From the NCBI GenBank assembly GCA_018239815.1, contig JAFEGP010000018.1, forward strand, positions 1 through 40,890: a stretch of DNA of 40,890 bases. The letters run 5' to 3'. Position 1 is the stretch's first letter; every line of letters begins with the position of its first letter. Below are positions 8,911-19,541 of the stretch, piece after piece. The stretch is from Verrucomicrobiota bacterium. Its GTDB lineage: Bacteria > Chlamydiota > Chlamydiia > Chlamydiales > JAAKFR01. The notes under the pieces are model-generated. The model had not been told where the DNA came from and did no database searches. It saw only the letters and a program-made list of their open reading frames with translations. The translations under genes and the position numbers were made by a program.

Positions 8911-10832
8911 GATGCCCTTACCTTCATGACAACAAGAGTAATATCATCATGTTGCTTAGCTCCCTTCCCAAAAATATGTAATTCTTCCATCAACCCATTC
9001 TTAAAAACTTCAGCAGACTGATGAGCTTCTAGTTGCAGATAACGAATCAAGCGTTCTTCGCCAAACATTTCTCCATGGATATCATGAGCTTCTGTGATAC
9101 CATCGCTATAAATGACAAGAACATCTCCATCTTCTAAAAAAACAAAAGGGGGTTTTTTCTTTTCTTGGTTCAATAAAAATCCAATTGCAACACCTGTTGC
9201 TTCAAGCCTTTCCACAGTTTTTGACTTGTTTTTGTACACAAAGGCTGGGTTATGACCACAACAAACAAATTCTAATCTTCTAGAGTGATGGTCATATTGG
9301 GCCATAAAAGCTGTCACAAACATACCGGTATCTCCCACATCCTCGCAGAATAAATTGTTGGCTTTGCGAGTAGCTTCATAAATATCAGATTCGGAAGACA
9401 CCATAATTTTCAGCATATTCTTCAGTGTCAATGAATACAAACACGCTTGCACGCCTTTACCCGAAGCATCTGCAACTGTCAGAATAAGTTTGTCATTTTC
9501 TTTCGTATAGACATCGAAAAAGTCTCCTGCTACTTCAATGGCGGGTAGGAAAGCATATGAGACATCACAACCCTCATAAGGAGGGACTACAAGAGGAAGA
9601 AGCTGGTGCTGAACCTGTCGGCCAAGCTCTAATTCCTGAGACAGTATTTCTTTTTTAATTCTTTCCTCTTCCGCAATCCTTTCATTTTCTAGCAAAGATT
9701 CAATGGTTCTATTAAAAATTTCTCCTAACTTATTGATTTCAAAACCTAGCCGATCTTCGTGATAACGAGCTTCCAAGTCTCCTTCTTCAATACGAAGCAT
9801 GACAGCCCCCAGTTTATTGATAGGCCTGGATAAACGCCTGGTTGCAACATAGGAAAAAATAAAGCCAATCAAAAAAATTCCTAAGTACGTGCTGTAAATC
9901 AGAATATATTCAAAAATAACTTCCATAAAAATGCTTCTGGTCGAAGCGTAGGCTAGTAAACTCAACTCAGTCCCAGGAATAGGTTGTGTAGCGCCTAAGT
10001 ATTTCTTACCCTGCCAAATAAATTCTATGTAAGGCCTCTCATGCACAGCGGAAATTTCTAAAGGCGCATCTTCAACAATATTTCCAGAGTTTTTAGCTAA
10101 TGAGCGCAGTTGCATTTTTTGTGCATCTGTTAAAGGGGCTAAATACTGAAAACGCAAGGCATGATCAGAAGCGGCAAAAATAGCTTTAGAGGGTAATAGA
10201 AAGGCAAATTTGATCTCATAGCCCTGCTGAACAGGGGACAGCAATTGATCGATTCCCCCTGTTTGCAAATCATCAATGATGGCAATGACACCTAAAGGCT
10301 CTCCTTTTTCACTTAAAACAGAATGTGCAGTCACAAACAAGGGATGCCCTGTTTTGGGGTCTATAACAAGATCTGTAACACTGTGATTTGCCTTGGCTGC
10401 GACTGAAAAAGGATTGATTGTTGCCATAAAAAAATTGACAGCTTCAGCATCAAAATAATCCGTACTGGAAGCTACAATTGTATACTTTCCATCTTGGCTC
10501 AAGGCTGCACATAAGATCTGATCATGAGCATCCGCTAATTTTAACTGTTTAATTGTATGGCTAAGTAAAACATTTTTCTGATTAGGAAATTTTTGTTGTA
10601 GCTGTAAAAAATAAACAAGTGTGCGAAAAATTTCTTGATCACTGCTTTGAATATGAGATATTGGAAGAGTGTGAAAATCAGCTTGTTGTAACAATAAACT
10701 CTTAGCACGCTTTGTGGCTTTATCAAATCTTTTTTCTAAAAAAATAAAGGAGTCCACTAAAAGGGGGATTGCCAGTAGAATAATGGTCATGCCCAGCAAA
10801 CGAAAACCTATGGATTGTCTAAAAAGCATCAT
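8907..10832 (-). CDS. rsbU: RsbU-type sensor PP2C phosphatase (CT588-like)
   Basis: The 641-aa protein has a membrane helix near 10-32, a periplasmic sensor domain (about 33-300), a second helix near 305-330, a HAMP segment, a coiled coil, and a SpoIIE/PPM phosphatase domain (about 395-640). All metal-ligand motifs are present: AGDFF (Asp437), ADASGKG (Asp455), YSDGITEA (Asp577) and HDDIT (Asp629/630). In C. trachomatis the equivalent protein dephosphorylates the RsbV anti-anti-sigma proteins and so frees the primary sigma factor from RsbW; its periplasmic domain is reported to bind a TCA-cycle intermediate. The ATG pair at 10832 has no strong ribosome site, and the start lies only 20 nt from the divergent start of the methyltransferase gene. 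Promoters must therefore sit inside neighbouring coding sequence. Confidence 0.88.
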   Translation of the reverse strand: MMLFRQSIGFRLLGMTIILLAIPLLVDSFIFLEKRFDKATKRAKSLLLQQADFHTLPISHIQSSDQEIFRTLVYFLQLQQKFPNQKNVLLSHTIKQLKLADAHDQILCAALSQDGKYTIVASSTDYFDAEAVNFFMATINPFSVAAKANHSVTDLVIDPKTGHPLFVTAHSVLSEKGEPLGVIAIIDDLQTGGIDQLLSPVQQGYEIKFAFLLPSKAIFAASDHALRFQYLAPLTDAQKMQLRSLAKNSGNIVEDAPLEISAVHERPYIEFIWQGKKYLGATQPIPGTELSLLAYASTRSIFMEVIFEYILIYSTYLGIFLIGFIFSYVATRRLSRPINKLGAVMLRIEEGDLEARYHEDRLGFEINKLGEIFNRTIESLLENERIAEEERIKKEILSQELELGRQVQHQLLPLVVPPYEGCDVSYAFLPAIEVAGDFFDVYTKENDKLILTVADASGKGVQACLYSLTLKNMLKIMVSSESDIYEATRKANNLFCEDVGDTGMFVTAFMAQYDHHSRRLEFVCCGHNPAFVYKNKSKTVERLEATGVAIGFLLNQEKKKPPFVFLEDGDVLVIYSDGITEAHDIHGEMFGEERLIRYLQLEAHQSAEVFKNGLMEELHIFGKGAKQHDDITLVVMKVRAS

Positions 10833-10852
10833 CTTTTTTTCACATTGTCCTC

Positions 10853-11572
10853 ATGCCACATAAAATCTCAAGCTTATCTCACCCTCTGGTCAAACATTTA
10901 ATCAAGTTACGTCAGGATGCTGCCTATCGTCGCAGCTGTCAATCTTGCCTCGTTATGGGCAAACATGCCGTGTTAGAACTCATGGTTTTGCACACCCCGA
11001 AATTAATTTTTTCTCCCGACCCTGCTCACACCCAAACTACTGAAGAAATATTTAAAAAGATCACAGGATTACCTTCTCCTGAACCTTTCCTTGCAGAATT
11101 TCCCTTGCCTACTGAAAGTTCTTTGGAAACTTGTTCATCCGTGCTTGTCATGGATCGTATTGCCGATCCTGGCAACTTAGGAAGTTTATTGCGCACAGCT
11201 CTTGCCTTGAATTGGGAAGGAATTTTCTTTTTGCCTGGATGCGTAGATCCGTTTAATGACAAAGTTTTACGATCTTCCAAGGCCGCTTTATTCCGTTTAC
11301 GTTACCAACATGGTTCGTTGGAACAGTTATTTCTTTTATCAAAAAACTTTTGCGCTTATGTTGCCGACTTACAAGGCATCCCTTTACATCAGCTTTCTAA
11401 ACCTAAAAAACCGTTGTTGGTATTAAGTCATGAAGCGACAGGCGTGGATCCACAATTAAATCATTTTGGAACCAAAGTCACGATTCCTATAACAAAAATG
11501 GAATCTTTGAATGTCGCAGGCGCTGGAGCAATTTTAATGTATGAGATGGGAACATGGAAGACGATGAATTAA
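10853..11572 (+). CDS. TrmH/SpoU-family RNA 2'-O-methyltransferase
   Basis: The 239-aa protein has the SpoU signature set. VMDRIADPGNLGSLLRTA carries the Asn and Arg of motif 1, and MESLNVAGAGAILMYEM at the C terminus is motif 3 of the trefoil-knot SAM-binding site. The N-terminal segment (HPLVKHLIKLRQDAAYRR) is the small RNA-binding domain common in RlmB/TrmH-like enzymes. The product should methylate a ribose 2'-OH in rRNA or tRNA; the target nucleotide cannot be told from sequence. Its last 19 nt overlap the start of rsgA, so the two ribosome-related genes are probably translated as a pair. No strong Shine-Dalgarno precedes the ATG. Confidence 0.85.
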   Translation: MPHKISSLSHPLVKHLIKLRQDAAYRRSCQSCLVMGKHAVLELMVLHTPKLIFSPDPAHTQTTEEIFKKITGLPSPEPFLAEFPLPTESSLETCSSVLVMDRIADPGNLGSLLRTALALNWEGIFFLPGCVDPFNDKVLRSSKAALFRLRYQHGSLEQLFLLSKNFCAYVADLQGIPLHQLSKPKKPLLVLSHEATGVDPQLNHFGTKVTIPITKMESLNVAGAGAILMYEMGTWKTMN

Positions 11573-12606
11573 CCCGTAAAGAACGTAAAACGGCTCGTAA
11601 GCTGGCTTCTAAAACTGATCGTTCCAAATTTAAAAAAACTAATTTGCAAAAATGGGAACATAAGCGCCAACAAGAAAATGCTATAAAATTAGCAAAACAG
11701 GACGGTCTGAAAAAAGGCAGGGTGCTGTCTATTTTGCCGGAGAGTATCTCTACGGATACGGAAGAAGGCCTTATTTCTTGCACGTTGGGAGGACTTCTAA
11801 AAAAAGAATTTACTCAACAAAAAAATGTGCTGGCCGTGGGAGATTTTGTTCTTTACGAACCCCAAAGCCATCGCATTGTTGCCATTTGTGAACGCTCTTC
11901 TGTCTTAAGTCGCATCGACCATTTACGACGACGTAAAGAACAGATTCTGGCGGCCAATGTCGACCAAGTCTTAATTACCGTATCAGCTCAATCTCCCCCC
12001 TTAAAGGCTGCTTTAATTGATCGTTATCTCATTGCTGCTTTCAAGGGTAAGCTAACACCTATCATCGTTATAAATAAAATCGATTTGTTGCAAAAACGCA
12101 GTCCAGAAGCTGCTTACTACAAACTTGTTCTATCCCTTTACAAAAGTCTGCATATTCCTATTTTAGGTGTTAGTGTTGTAACAGGCCAAGGACTCTTAGC
12201 ATTAAAAAAACTGATGAAGGGCAAAGCTTCTGTATTTTCCGGTCAGTCTGGAGTAGGGAAATCTTCCCTCATCAATACTTTAACGGGCCTTTCTTTAGCC
12301 GTGGGAGATGTAAGGAAAATACAAAAAGGTGTTCATACAACAACTAGTTCAAAATTACTCCCTCTTCCTTTTGGTGGATGGTGTGTAGATACTCCCGGTA
12401 TCCGTAGCTTTGGGATTTGGGAATTAACTCAAGAAGATTTGGATCACTATTTCCCTGAAATACTTGAATTAAGCGCCCAATGTCACTACCCTAATTGCAC
12501 ACACACCCATGAGCCACAGTGCCATGTCCTAGATTCTCTTAAAGCAGGAAATCTATCTCCTCTTAGATACGAATCTTATCTTAGATTAAGAGAAGAACTT
12601 ACGTAA
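11554..12606 (+). CDS. rsgA: Ribosome small-subunit-dependent GTPase A
   Basis: RsgA (YjeQ/EngC) checks late maturation of the 30S subunit by GTP hydrolysis. The 350-aa protein shows the family's circularly permuted G domain: NKID (G4, residues 174-177) comes before SGQSGVGKSS (G1 P-loop, about 229-238), followed by the HTTTS switch and DTPG (G3, 279-282). An N-terminal OB-fold region spans about 50-120 after a lysine-rich tail. The C-terminal zinc site uses Cys310, Cys315, a histidine of the THTH segment and Cys323. The start overlaps the methyltransferase gene by 19 nt. The 3' end overlaps the convergent ECF sigma gene by 21 nt. Confidence 0.95.
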   Translation: MEDDELTRKERKTARKLASKTDRSKFKKTNLQKWEHKRQQENAIKLAKQDGLKKGRVLSILPESISTDTEEGLISCTLGGLLKKEFTQQKNVLAVGDFVLYEPQSHRIVAICERSSVLSRIDHLRRRKEQILAANVDQVLITVSAQSPPLKAALIDRYLIAAFKGKLTPIIVINKIDLLQKRSPEAAYYKLVLSLYKSLHIPILGVSVVTGQGLLALKKLMKGKASVFSGQSGVGKSSLINTLTGLSLAVGDVRKIQKGVHTTTSSKLLPLPFGGWCVDTPGIRSFGIWELTQEDLDHYFPEILELSAQCHYPNCTHTHEPQCHVLDSLKAGNLSPLRYESYLRLREELT

Positions 12607-13080
12607 TTTCTTTTTTGCATAATGTAAACGCGAACGCACGGTGCCATGCGGCACATTGATTTTTTTTGCGATCTCTTTTTGTGAGAGTTTTTGCACATAA
12701 AATAATTCAAACACCTCTCTTTGTTTAAGAGGTAAATGTTCCAAACAATCTTGTATAACAGAACCATCAACGTCCTGAGCTTTAGTTTTTTCTTCCTCTA
12801 AAGAAATTGTGGGGTGATGATTTTGTTTCCTTAAGTAATCTAAGCAAAGGTTGTGCGCTATTCTCCATAACCAAGTACCAAATGCCGCATGTTCTTTAAA
12901 ACCAGGTAGATTATGCAAAGCTTTTAGGCAAGCCTCTTGAGTAAGATCTTCAGCTGCAGACTCATCTTTAGTAAGTTGCAAGCAATGAGCAAAAATCTTG
13001 TTGCGATGGAGCAAAAGCAATTCCTCAAAGGCTGCCATATCTCCATTGCGACTCTTACGAATTAGTTCTTTCTCTTCCAT
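12586..13080 (-). CDS. ECF-type (sigma-70 family, group 4) sigma factor
   Basis: The 164-aa protein has only the two core domains of extracytoplasmic-function sigma factors. Region 2 lies at about 10-78 (AAEDLTQEACLKALHNL, then FGTWLWRIAHNLCLDYLRK, typical of -10 recognition and core binding). Region 4 lies at about 108-160 (LPLKQREVFELFYVQKLSQ and IAKKINVPHGTVRSRLHYAK, the -35-binding helix-turn-helix). No anti-sigma gene or membrane partner is adjacent: downstream it overlaps rsgA by 21 nt on the other strand, and upstream is divergent eno. Chlamydia species have sigma-66, sigma-28 and sigma-54 only, so this is an extra regulator typical of a non-classical lineage. Its stimulus and regulon are unknown. 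Confidence 0.9.
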   Translation of the reverse strand: MEEKELIRKSRNGDMAAFEELLLLHRNKIFAHCLQLTKDESAAEDLTQEACLKALHNLPGFKEHAAFGTWLWRIAHNLCLDYLRKQNHHPTISLEEEKTKAQDVDGSVIQDCLEHLPLKQREVFELFYVQKLSQKEIAKKINVPHGTVRSRLHYAKKKLRKFFS

Positions 13081-13152
13081 ACTTTAATTGAATTTTAGTC
13101 ACAGGCTTAATTCAGTCTATGTTAATGTGACATCACTTCAAGGAGGCCTCTG

Positions 13153-14433
13153 TTGAGCACAAAAATTACACATGTTGAAGCCATAGAAATTCTCGATTCT
13201 AGAGGCAATCCTACGCTACAGGTTACAGTTTCTACAGATCATACACGTGCCACAGCCGCTGTGCCTTCAGGAGCTTCTACAGGTACTCATGAGGCTCTGG
13301 AACTACGTGACGGGGATAAAAACCGCTATTTTGGCAAAGGTGTTCTTAAAGCCATACATCATGTACACAAAGAATTGGCGCCTCTGATTTTAGGAAAAGA
13401 TGTTTGTGATCAAAAAGCTTTAGACGAAAAAATGATTGCCGCAGATGGAACAAGTTCTAAAAAGCGCTTAGGAGCTAATGCTATTTTAGGAGTTTCCTTA
13501 GCCTTAGCTAAAGCTGGGGCTCAAACCCTAGGGCTGCCTTTATATCGCTACCTTGGGGGTCCTTTTGCTTGCCTTATGCCTTGTCCTATGATTAACATTA
13601 TCAACGGCGGGGTACATGCTGATAACTCCTTGCACTTTCAAGAATTTTTGATTAGACCTGTTGGAGCTCCTACATTTGCTGAAGCAATTCGTTGGGGCAC
13701 AGAAATTTTTCATACCTTGAAAGGGTTATTAAAACAGAAAGGACATGTCACAGCAGTAGGAGACGAGGGCGGATTTGCTCCGCGCTTAAAATCCCATGAA
13801 GAAGCTTTGACTCTTATCGTAGAAGCCATCGAGAAAGCCGGCTATGAACCTAAAAAAGACATATCTCTTGCATTGGATTGTGCTGCCTCTGAATTTTACA
13901 AAAATGGCCTCTATTTAGAAAAAACATCCTCTCAACACGTTGAATATCTTTGTGAACTTTGCAAACTTTTTCCTATTGATTCCATAGAAGATGGCATGGC
14001 TGAAGATGACTGGGAGGGATGGAAGCTTTTGACTTCTGCTTTGGGAGAACATATCCAACTGGTAGGAGATGATTTATTTGTAACAAATTCTACTTTCTTA
14101 CAAAAAGGTTTGAGGGAGAAAGTTGCCAATAGCATCCTGATCAAAGTTAACCAAATTGGAACTCTATCCGAGACAGCCGCCTGCATCAAGCTAGCGCAAG
14201 CTCATGGGTACACAACAATTTTATCTCATCGTTCAGGAGAGACTGAAGACGCGACTATTGCGGATCTAGCTGTAGCTTTTGGCTCGGGCCAGATTAAAAC
14301 AGGAGCTGTCTCTCGTAGCGATCGAACAGCCAAGTACAACCGTTTGCTCACTATTGAGCATGAGCTGGGAGTATATGCTCAGTACCGAGATTCTAATACT
14401 TGCCGCAGATTAGGCCGCGCTGCGTCAAAATAG
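13153..14433 (+). CDS. eno: Enolase
   Basis: Enolase interconverts 2-phosphoglycerate and phosphoenolpyruvate in glycolysis. The 426-aa length is normal for bacteria. Clear signatures are [17 protein letters not shown] in the first 60 residues, GDEGGFAP with the catalytic Glu near 206, [10 protein letters not shown], and the closing [17 protein letters not shown], which contains the active-site loop before the C terminus. The start is a TTG with AAGGAGG at about 13140-13146, six nucleotides upstream; the nearest ATG is out of frame, so TTG is convincing. It lies beside the rsbU cluster as in Chlamydia (CT587 next to CT588), with the SpoU-type methyltransferase, RsgA and sigma genes inserted between. 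Confidence 0.97.
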   Translation: MSTKITHVEAIEILDSRGNPTLQVTVSTDHTRATAAVPSGASTGTHEALELRDGDKNRYFGKGVLKAIHHVHKELAPLILGKDVCDQKALDEKMIAADGTSSKKRLGANAILGVSLALAKAGAQTLGLPLYRYLGGPFACLMPCPMINIINGGVHADNSLHFQEFLIRPVGAPTFAEAIRWGTEIFHTLKGLLKQKGHVTAVGDEGGFAPRLKSHEEALTLIVEAIEKAGYEPKKDISLALDCAASEFYKNGLYLEKTSSQHVEYLCELCKLFPIDSIEDGMAEDDWEGWKLLTSALGEHIQLVGDDLFVTNSTFLQKGLREKVANSILIKVNQIGTLSETAACIKLAQAHGYTTILSHRSGETEDATIADLAVAFGSGQIKTGAVSRSDRTAKYNRLLTIEHELGVYAQYRDSNTCRRLGRAASK

Positions 14434-14455
14434 TTTAAAAACTTTTTAGGAAGGG

Positions 14456-15151
14456 TCAATGTGATTTTTTCCCTGAACAAACAACGAACAGATAGTGTGC
14501 AAGCTGAGAAAAGCCCGTGTGCACCATTTCGTCATTCATAGAGAATAACAAGACATTGTGGAAATATTTTTTAAACAGCCTATACATATCTTCTGCTGTT
14601 TTACAGTTGATATGACCTTGCTTTGAAATAACCGATGCATATTCCTGAGACTCTTTGGAAGGAGAACCCACAATGAGATGACCTTGAGGAAGTAAAGAAT
14701 CACAAATATTGCGAATAAAAGCATCTTCTGAAGATGGATGGATGTGTTCTAAGACATCCAAAGAAAAAGCAGCTTCAAAAGGCACATGCTTAACAGGGCC
14801 TGAAAGAATATCATGGACTAAAAACGAAATAGGCCAAGGACTGATTGCTTCTCGCCGAAGACAGTCTTGAATAAAAACAGGATCAAAATCCGTTGCCAGG
14901 ACGTAGGGGACTTCTTGTCTTATAATCCGAGTTCCAAATGCATCGGCACACCCTATTTCTAGGGCACTTTGACATCCCTTTAGCATTTTTGAAACAAATT
15001 TATATCTAGCAAGAACGAACAAAAGACGCCTTGGATCATCATGCCAAACTTGGTTACTCATTAAACCTAATTCTGTACGACCATATTTTTCATCTATGTC
15101 CAAACAGGCAACATATTGTGGTTCGACAGTTGATGTTTTTTCACAAGTCAT
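14456..15151 (-). CDS. SAM-dependent methyltransferase (class I)
   Basis: The 231-aa protein contains the Rossmann-fold SAM-binding motif ALEIGCADAFGTR (about residues 62-74), an acidic ATDFDP after beta-2 that would bind the ribose, and FSLDVLEHIHP, the usual motif IV position of type-11/12 methyltransferases. No target-recognition domain is recognisable. The N-terminal segment YGRTELGLMSNQVWHDDPRR precedes the fold. It follows the GT2 glycosyltransferase gene on the same strand with a 131-nt gap, so a role in modifying a glycan, lipid or small molecule is possible but unproven. It is convergent with eno. Confidence 0.78.
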   Translation of the reverse strand: MTCEKTSTVEPQYVACLDIDEKYGRTELGLMSNQVWHDDPRRLLFVLARYKFVSKMLKGCQSALEIGCADAFGTRIIRQEVPYVLATDFDPVFIQDCLRREAISPWPISFLVHDILSGPVKHVPFEAAFSLDVLEHIHPSSEDAFIRNICDSLLPQGHLIVGSPSKESQEYASVISKQGHINCKTAEDMYRLFKKYFHNVLLFSMNDEMVHTGFSQLAHYLFVVCSGKKSH

Positions 15152-15282
15152 CTTTTTTGCCGTATTCTTAATCTGTTTTTCGATTTTAGGCTAGCAAACC
15201 AGGGCTATGGCTTACAAAGCCAATAACCGCTACCGAACAGAAGGATAACACATTCTAACTTTTTCAAAGAAGGAGAAGAAGG

Positions 15283-16242
15283 TCAAGTTTGAGAGGTCTT
15301 TTCTTTCTGATTTTTAATCCATCCCAGTTTCATTAATTTTTTCCGCCATGATTTTTTGAGCTTATCTTGAATGGGATATTTTCGTTGGATAGCTGGCCAG
15401 AAACTCCAATAACGAGGATTAAGCAACATACTCCAAAAAAATTCCTGAAAAATAAACCAAATCAATCCTGTGTTCCGTATATGAGAGCGAAAACTAAGAT
15501 GTTGCGGTTCATCAAGAGCTTTTAAAATAGCCTTATAAGCCGCCCGACGCGTGACTTTATTACGGCGATGTGTATTGCTATAGTTGTGATTATGAATAGA
15601 GAAAACAGATAAGGGTTTTGTTATAAACACCATTTTGTGATTAAAAACCATCTGATGAAGAACAAACCAATCATCAAAATAAGAAAATTCCTTTCTATAA
15701 CCACCATATTTAATATACAGATTTTTTTTTGAGATTAGAGCTATAGAAAACATTTTAAACTGAGCATCACGAAACATTGCTGGCATTTGTTTGGGAGAAA
15801 AATATAGTCTCTCTTCTTTAGAACTAATGCCACATGTTTCTAAAGTACGCTGCCCATTTTCTTCACAGAAAAATTGACCACAAGCAATTTCAATATCGGG
15901 ATTTTCTAATAGTGGCGCCATCAAGGCCTCAAGACACCCTGGTAGTCTATAATCATCAGCTCCATGGGTATGGAGATAGAGGCCTCGAGACTCCGCGATA
16001 AGTTCATTGGTGCGAATAGCCACACCTTTGTTATCTTCTTTTAAAAAAATACGAATCCGTGGATCTTTTTTAGCATACTGCTTCAAACATTCCTTGCTAT
16101 GGTCAGTCGATCCATCATCTAAAATTAGAAGCTCATAATCCTGAAAGGATTGTGACAAAATTGCATCAATTGCTCTAGGCAAATAATGCGCATGGTTATA
16201 ATTAGCGATACAAATTGATAGAAGGGGTGAAGCAGAGCTCAT
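15283..16242 (-). CDS. Family 2 glycosyltransferase
   Basis: The 319-aa protein has a GT-A fold signature: SICIANYNHAHYLPRAIDAI at the N terminus, LLILDDGSTDHS (nucleotide-sugar binding Asp pair), HGADDYRLP (DXD-like metal site) and EFSYFDDWFVLHQMV (catalytic acidic position). The C-terminal 60 residues are basic and aromatic without an obvious membrane span, so the protein may be peripheral. GT2 enzymes invert configuration while adding sugars to lipids or polysaccharides; the acceptor is unknown. A GAGG lies just upstream of the ATG. The downstream methyltransferase may belong to the same surface-glycan pathway. Classical Chlamydia have very few such enzymes, so this pair is probably lineage-specific. 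Confidence 0.82.
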   Translation of the reverse strand: MSSASPLLSICIANYNHAHYLPRAIDAILSQSFQDYELLILDDGSTDHSKECLKQYAKKDPRIRIFLKEDNKGVAIRTNELIAESRGLYLHTHGADDYRLPGCLEALMAPLLENPDIEIACGQFFCEENGQRTLETCGISSKEERLYFSPKQMPAMFRDAQFKMFSIALISKKNLYIKYGGYRKEFSYFDDWFVLHQMVFNHKMVFITKPLSVFSIHNHNYSNTHRRNKVTRRAAYKAILKALDEPQHLSFRSHIRNTGLIWFIFQEFFWSMLLNPRYWSFWPAIQRKYPIQDKLKKSWRKKLMKLGWIKNQKEKTSQT

Positions 16243-16448
16243 CTCATCCTCGTCTCTAGTTAGGGTGAGCCGTATTCTATATCTCTAGAGAATTAAAAAA
16301 CAAAAAAAATGCTTCCGAACATAATGAGCTGTTTCTAAACACGTTGTTATATAAAACAATAAGAATTATGCGTTTTATTTTTTATAGACAAGACATTTTT
16401 CTAGATTATTGTATTTTATGGTAAAATCCCATCTAGGGGGGTGTATCT

Positions 16449-16841
16449 ATGTCTTTGCAAACATCCATAGCTCTGTTTGGAGAGTCTCAAAAAGGGAATT
16501 TTCACACGGGGTACTACTGTAAAAACTTAACACAACTTCTTGATTTCGTGGGAGAACCACCTTCCTTAGAATCTCAGGGGCTTCTTTATGCTGTACAGTC
16601 TCTTCTTTATCAATACCACGTGATCTTTTTTCGTGTGAGAGAAGAGGGTTTTAGTGTGCAGGATTATCTGAATGGATTGCAACTGCTGGGACAACAAAGA
16701 TTACCCATGAAACTATCTGCCATTTGCTTACCTGGTGTGGGCAATAGCAAGATCATAGAAGCTACGAATCCTATCTGCTTGCAACACAACAGCTTGATTA
16801 TTCTGACAGAACAAGATCTTTACGATTACCTAACGAACTGA
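16449..16841 (+). CDS. Conserved chlamydial hypothetical protein (CT602-like by position)
   Basis: The 130-aa product has no motif I can name. It starts at an ATG seven nucleotides after a strong AGGGGGG (16435-16441). It is a small soluble alpha/beta-looking protein with IALFGESQKGNFHTGYYC near the N terminus and LIILTEQDLYDYLTN at the end; there is no signal peptide or membrane helix. The stop abuts the stop of ahpC on the opposite strand with no gap. In C. trachomatis a short hypothetical gene (CT602) sits beside ahpC (CT603) and groEL2 (CT604), so this is probably its counterpart. That identity is inferred from gene order, not from alignment. Confidence 0.72.
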   Translation: MSLQTSIALFGESQKGNFHTGYYCKNLTQLLDFVGEPPSLESQGLLYAVQSLLYQYHVIFFRVREEGFSVQDYLNGLQLLGQQRLPMKLSAICLPGVGNSKIIEATNPICLQHNSLIILTEQDLYDYLTN

Positions 16842-17459
16842 CTATTTTTTTGAACAACAGCCTGTGGAACCCGTTTTGGCTTGGGAAAAATAAGCTTTAA
16901 GGCCTTCTTGATCAGCCTTCATAGCAGGACGACCTTCCTTCCAATTAGCAGGACATACTTCTCCGTGTTGCTCAAAGAAGATAAGCGCTTCGACCATACG
17001 CAAGGCCTCATCTACAGAACGTCCTAAGGGAAGATCATTAATGAGTTCATGTCTGACATAGCCCTTTTTATCTATTAAAAATAATCCTCTATAAGCTACG
17101 CCTTCGTCTTCTTTTAAAACGCCATACGCCTGACAGATAGATTTTGTTAAATCGGATAAAAGAGGATAGCTCACCCCCTGAATCCCCCCTTGTTGATGAG
17201 GGATTTGCTGCCATGCTAAATGCGCAAAAGCGCTGTCTACTGAACAACCTAAAACAACAACAGAACGTTGTTCAAATTCAGCAAGTTTTTCTTGAAAGGC
17301 ATGTAATTCCGTTGGACATACAAATGTAAAGTCAAGGGGATAAAAAAAGAGCAGAACATATTTTCCTTGGAAATCTTCCAGGGAGCAGCGCTCAACAATA
17401 CGACCTTTAACAACAGCTTTGGTTAAAAAACGAGGTGCTAATTTCCCAACGAGTGTCAT
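16842..17459 (-). CDS. ahpC: 2-Cys peroxiredoxin (AhpC/Tsa family)
   Basis: This thiol peroxidase reduces hydrogen peroxide and organic hydroperoxides. Taking ATG 17459 as the start gives 205 aa, with the peroxidatic Cys48 in DFTFVCPTELHAF and the resolving Cys169 in HGEVCPANW, the hallmark of typical 2-Cys enzymes. The longer frame back to 17504 would run into the 3' end of the tRNA gene and adds residues unlike the family; an ATG at 17465 is another option, but only 17459 has a suitably placed AGGG. The extreme C terminus is TGCCSKK, with two extra cysteines that could be metal-binding or redox-active. It lies 40 nt downstream of tRNA-Arg. Classical Chlamydia have the same gene next to groEL2 (CT603). 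Confidence 0.93.
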   Translation of the reverse strand: MTLVGKLAPRFLTKAVVKGRIVERCSLEDFQGKYVLLFFYPLDFTFVCPTELHAFQEKLAEFEQRSVVVLGCSVDSAFAHLAWQQIPHQQGGIQGVSYPLLSDLTKSICQAYGVLKEDEGVAYRGLFLIDKKGYVRHELINDLPLGRSVDEALRMVEALIFFEQHGEVCPANWKEGRPAMKADQEGLKAYFSQAKTGSTGCCSKK

Positions 17460-17499
17460 AGTCATTTCCCTGTTTGGAGTTCGTCTGCTATTAAAAATT

Positions 17500-17573
17500 T
17501 GCACTGGAGAGGATTCGAACCTCTGACCACCCGGTTCGTAGCCGGGTACTCTATCCAGCTGAGCTACCAGTGC
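17500..17573 (-). tRNA. tRNA-Arg (anticodon ACG)
   Basis: On the minus strand a 74-nt cloverleaf can be folded. The acceptor stem GCACTGG pairs with CCAGTGC. The D arm contains AGCTGGATAGA, and the anticodon stem CCCGG/CCGGG encloses loop CTACGAA (anticodon ACG). The T arm carries GGTTCGAATCC. ACG reads CGU, CGC and CGA after A34-to-inosine editing. The 3' CCA is not encoded (AAA follows the discriminator A), so CCA must be added enzymatically. It lies between ahpC and the FmdB-like gene on the same strand. Confidence 0.96.
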
Positions 17574-17630
17574 AGAAGCAGGAAAGTTTAGTTGATTGGC
17601 TTCTTTACATCAAGCCACAACTTGCCCACC

Positions 17631-17870
17631 TTAAGATTTGTCTGAACAAGGACAACACCCACCAGACCCAGAGCCATCGCAAGATTTTTTATAATCTGTA
17701 AGATAAAAGCCCTGGCCCTTGAATTGAAAGGTTGCCGATCCTCCCCCTATCCCTCTTTGGAAAGTAGCTTTAGAGCAGTGAGGACACTGCTCTAAAGCGG
17801 GATCGGTAATATTTTGAAAAACTTCCATGTGATGTCCACAGGCAGTGCATGTGTAATCATAGGTAGGCAT
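17631..17870 (-). CDS. FmdB-type zinc-ribbon small protein
   Basis: The 79-aa protein starts MPTYDYTCTACGH, the standard beginning of the FmdB/CxxC_CxxC_SSSS family. The zinc ribbon uses Cys8-x2-Cys11 and Cys29-x2-Cys32. Residues 53-60 (FKGQGFYL) are the conserved family tail, after which comes a Gly/Cys-rich end (CDGSGSGGCCPCSDKS). The family is widespread and commonly annotated as putative regulatory protein, but its molecular role is not established. The start lies one nucleotide after the groEL stop, with a GGGGA inside the groEL end, so it is almost certainly co-expressed with the chaperonins. Confidence 0.88.
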   Translation of the reverse strand: MPTYDYTCTACGHHMEVFQNITDPALEQCPHCSKATFQRGIGGGSATFQFKGQGFYLTDYKKSCDGSGSGGCCPCSDKS

Positions 17871-17871
17871 C

Positions 17872-19521
<1,650 letters not shown>

Positions 19522-19541
19522 TCACTTCCTTCTGTATTCTG

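Noticed and set aside
14434-14455. AGTTT/AAACT hairpin with T-run after eno
   Set aside because: The stem is only five A/T-rich pairs, too weak to call a terminator.
15208-15222. Hairpin TGGCTT-ACA-AAGCCA between the GT2 and methyltransferase genes
   Set aside because: No T-tract follows on either strand, so it is not a convincing intrinsic terminator; could be chance.
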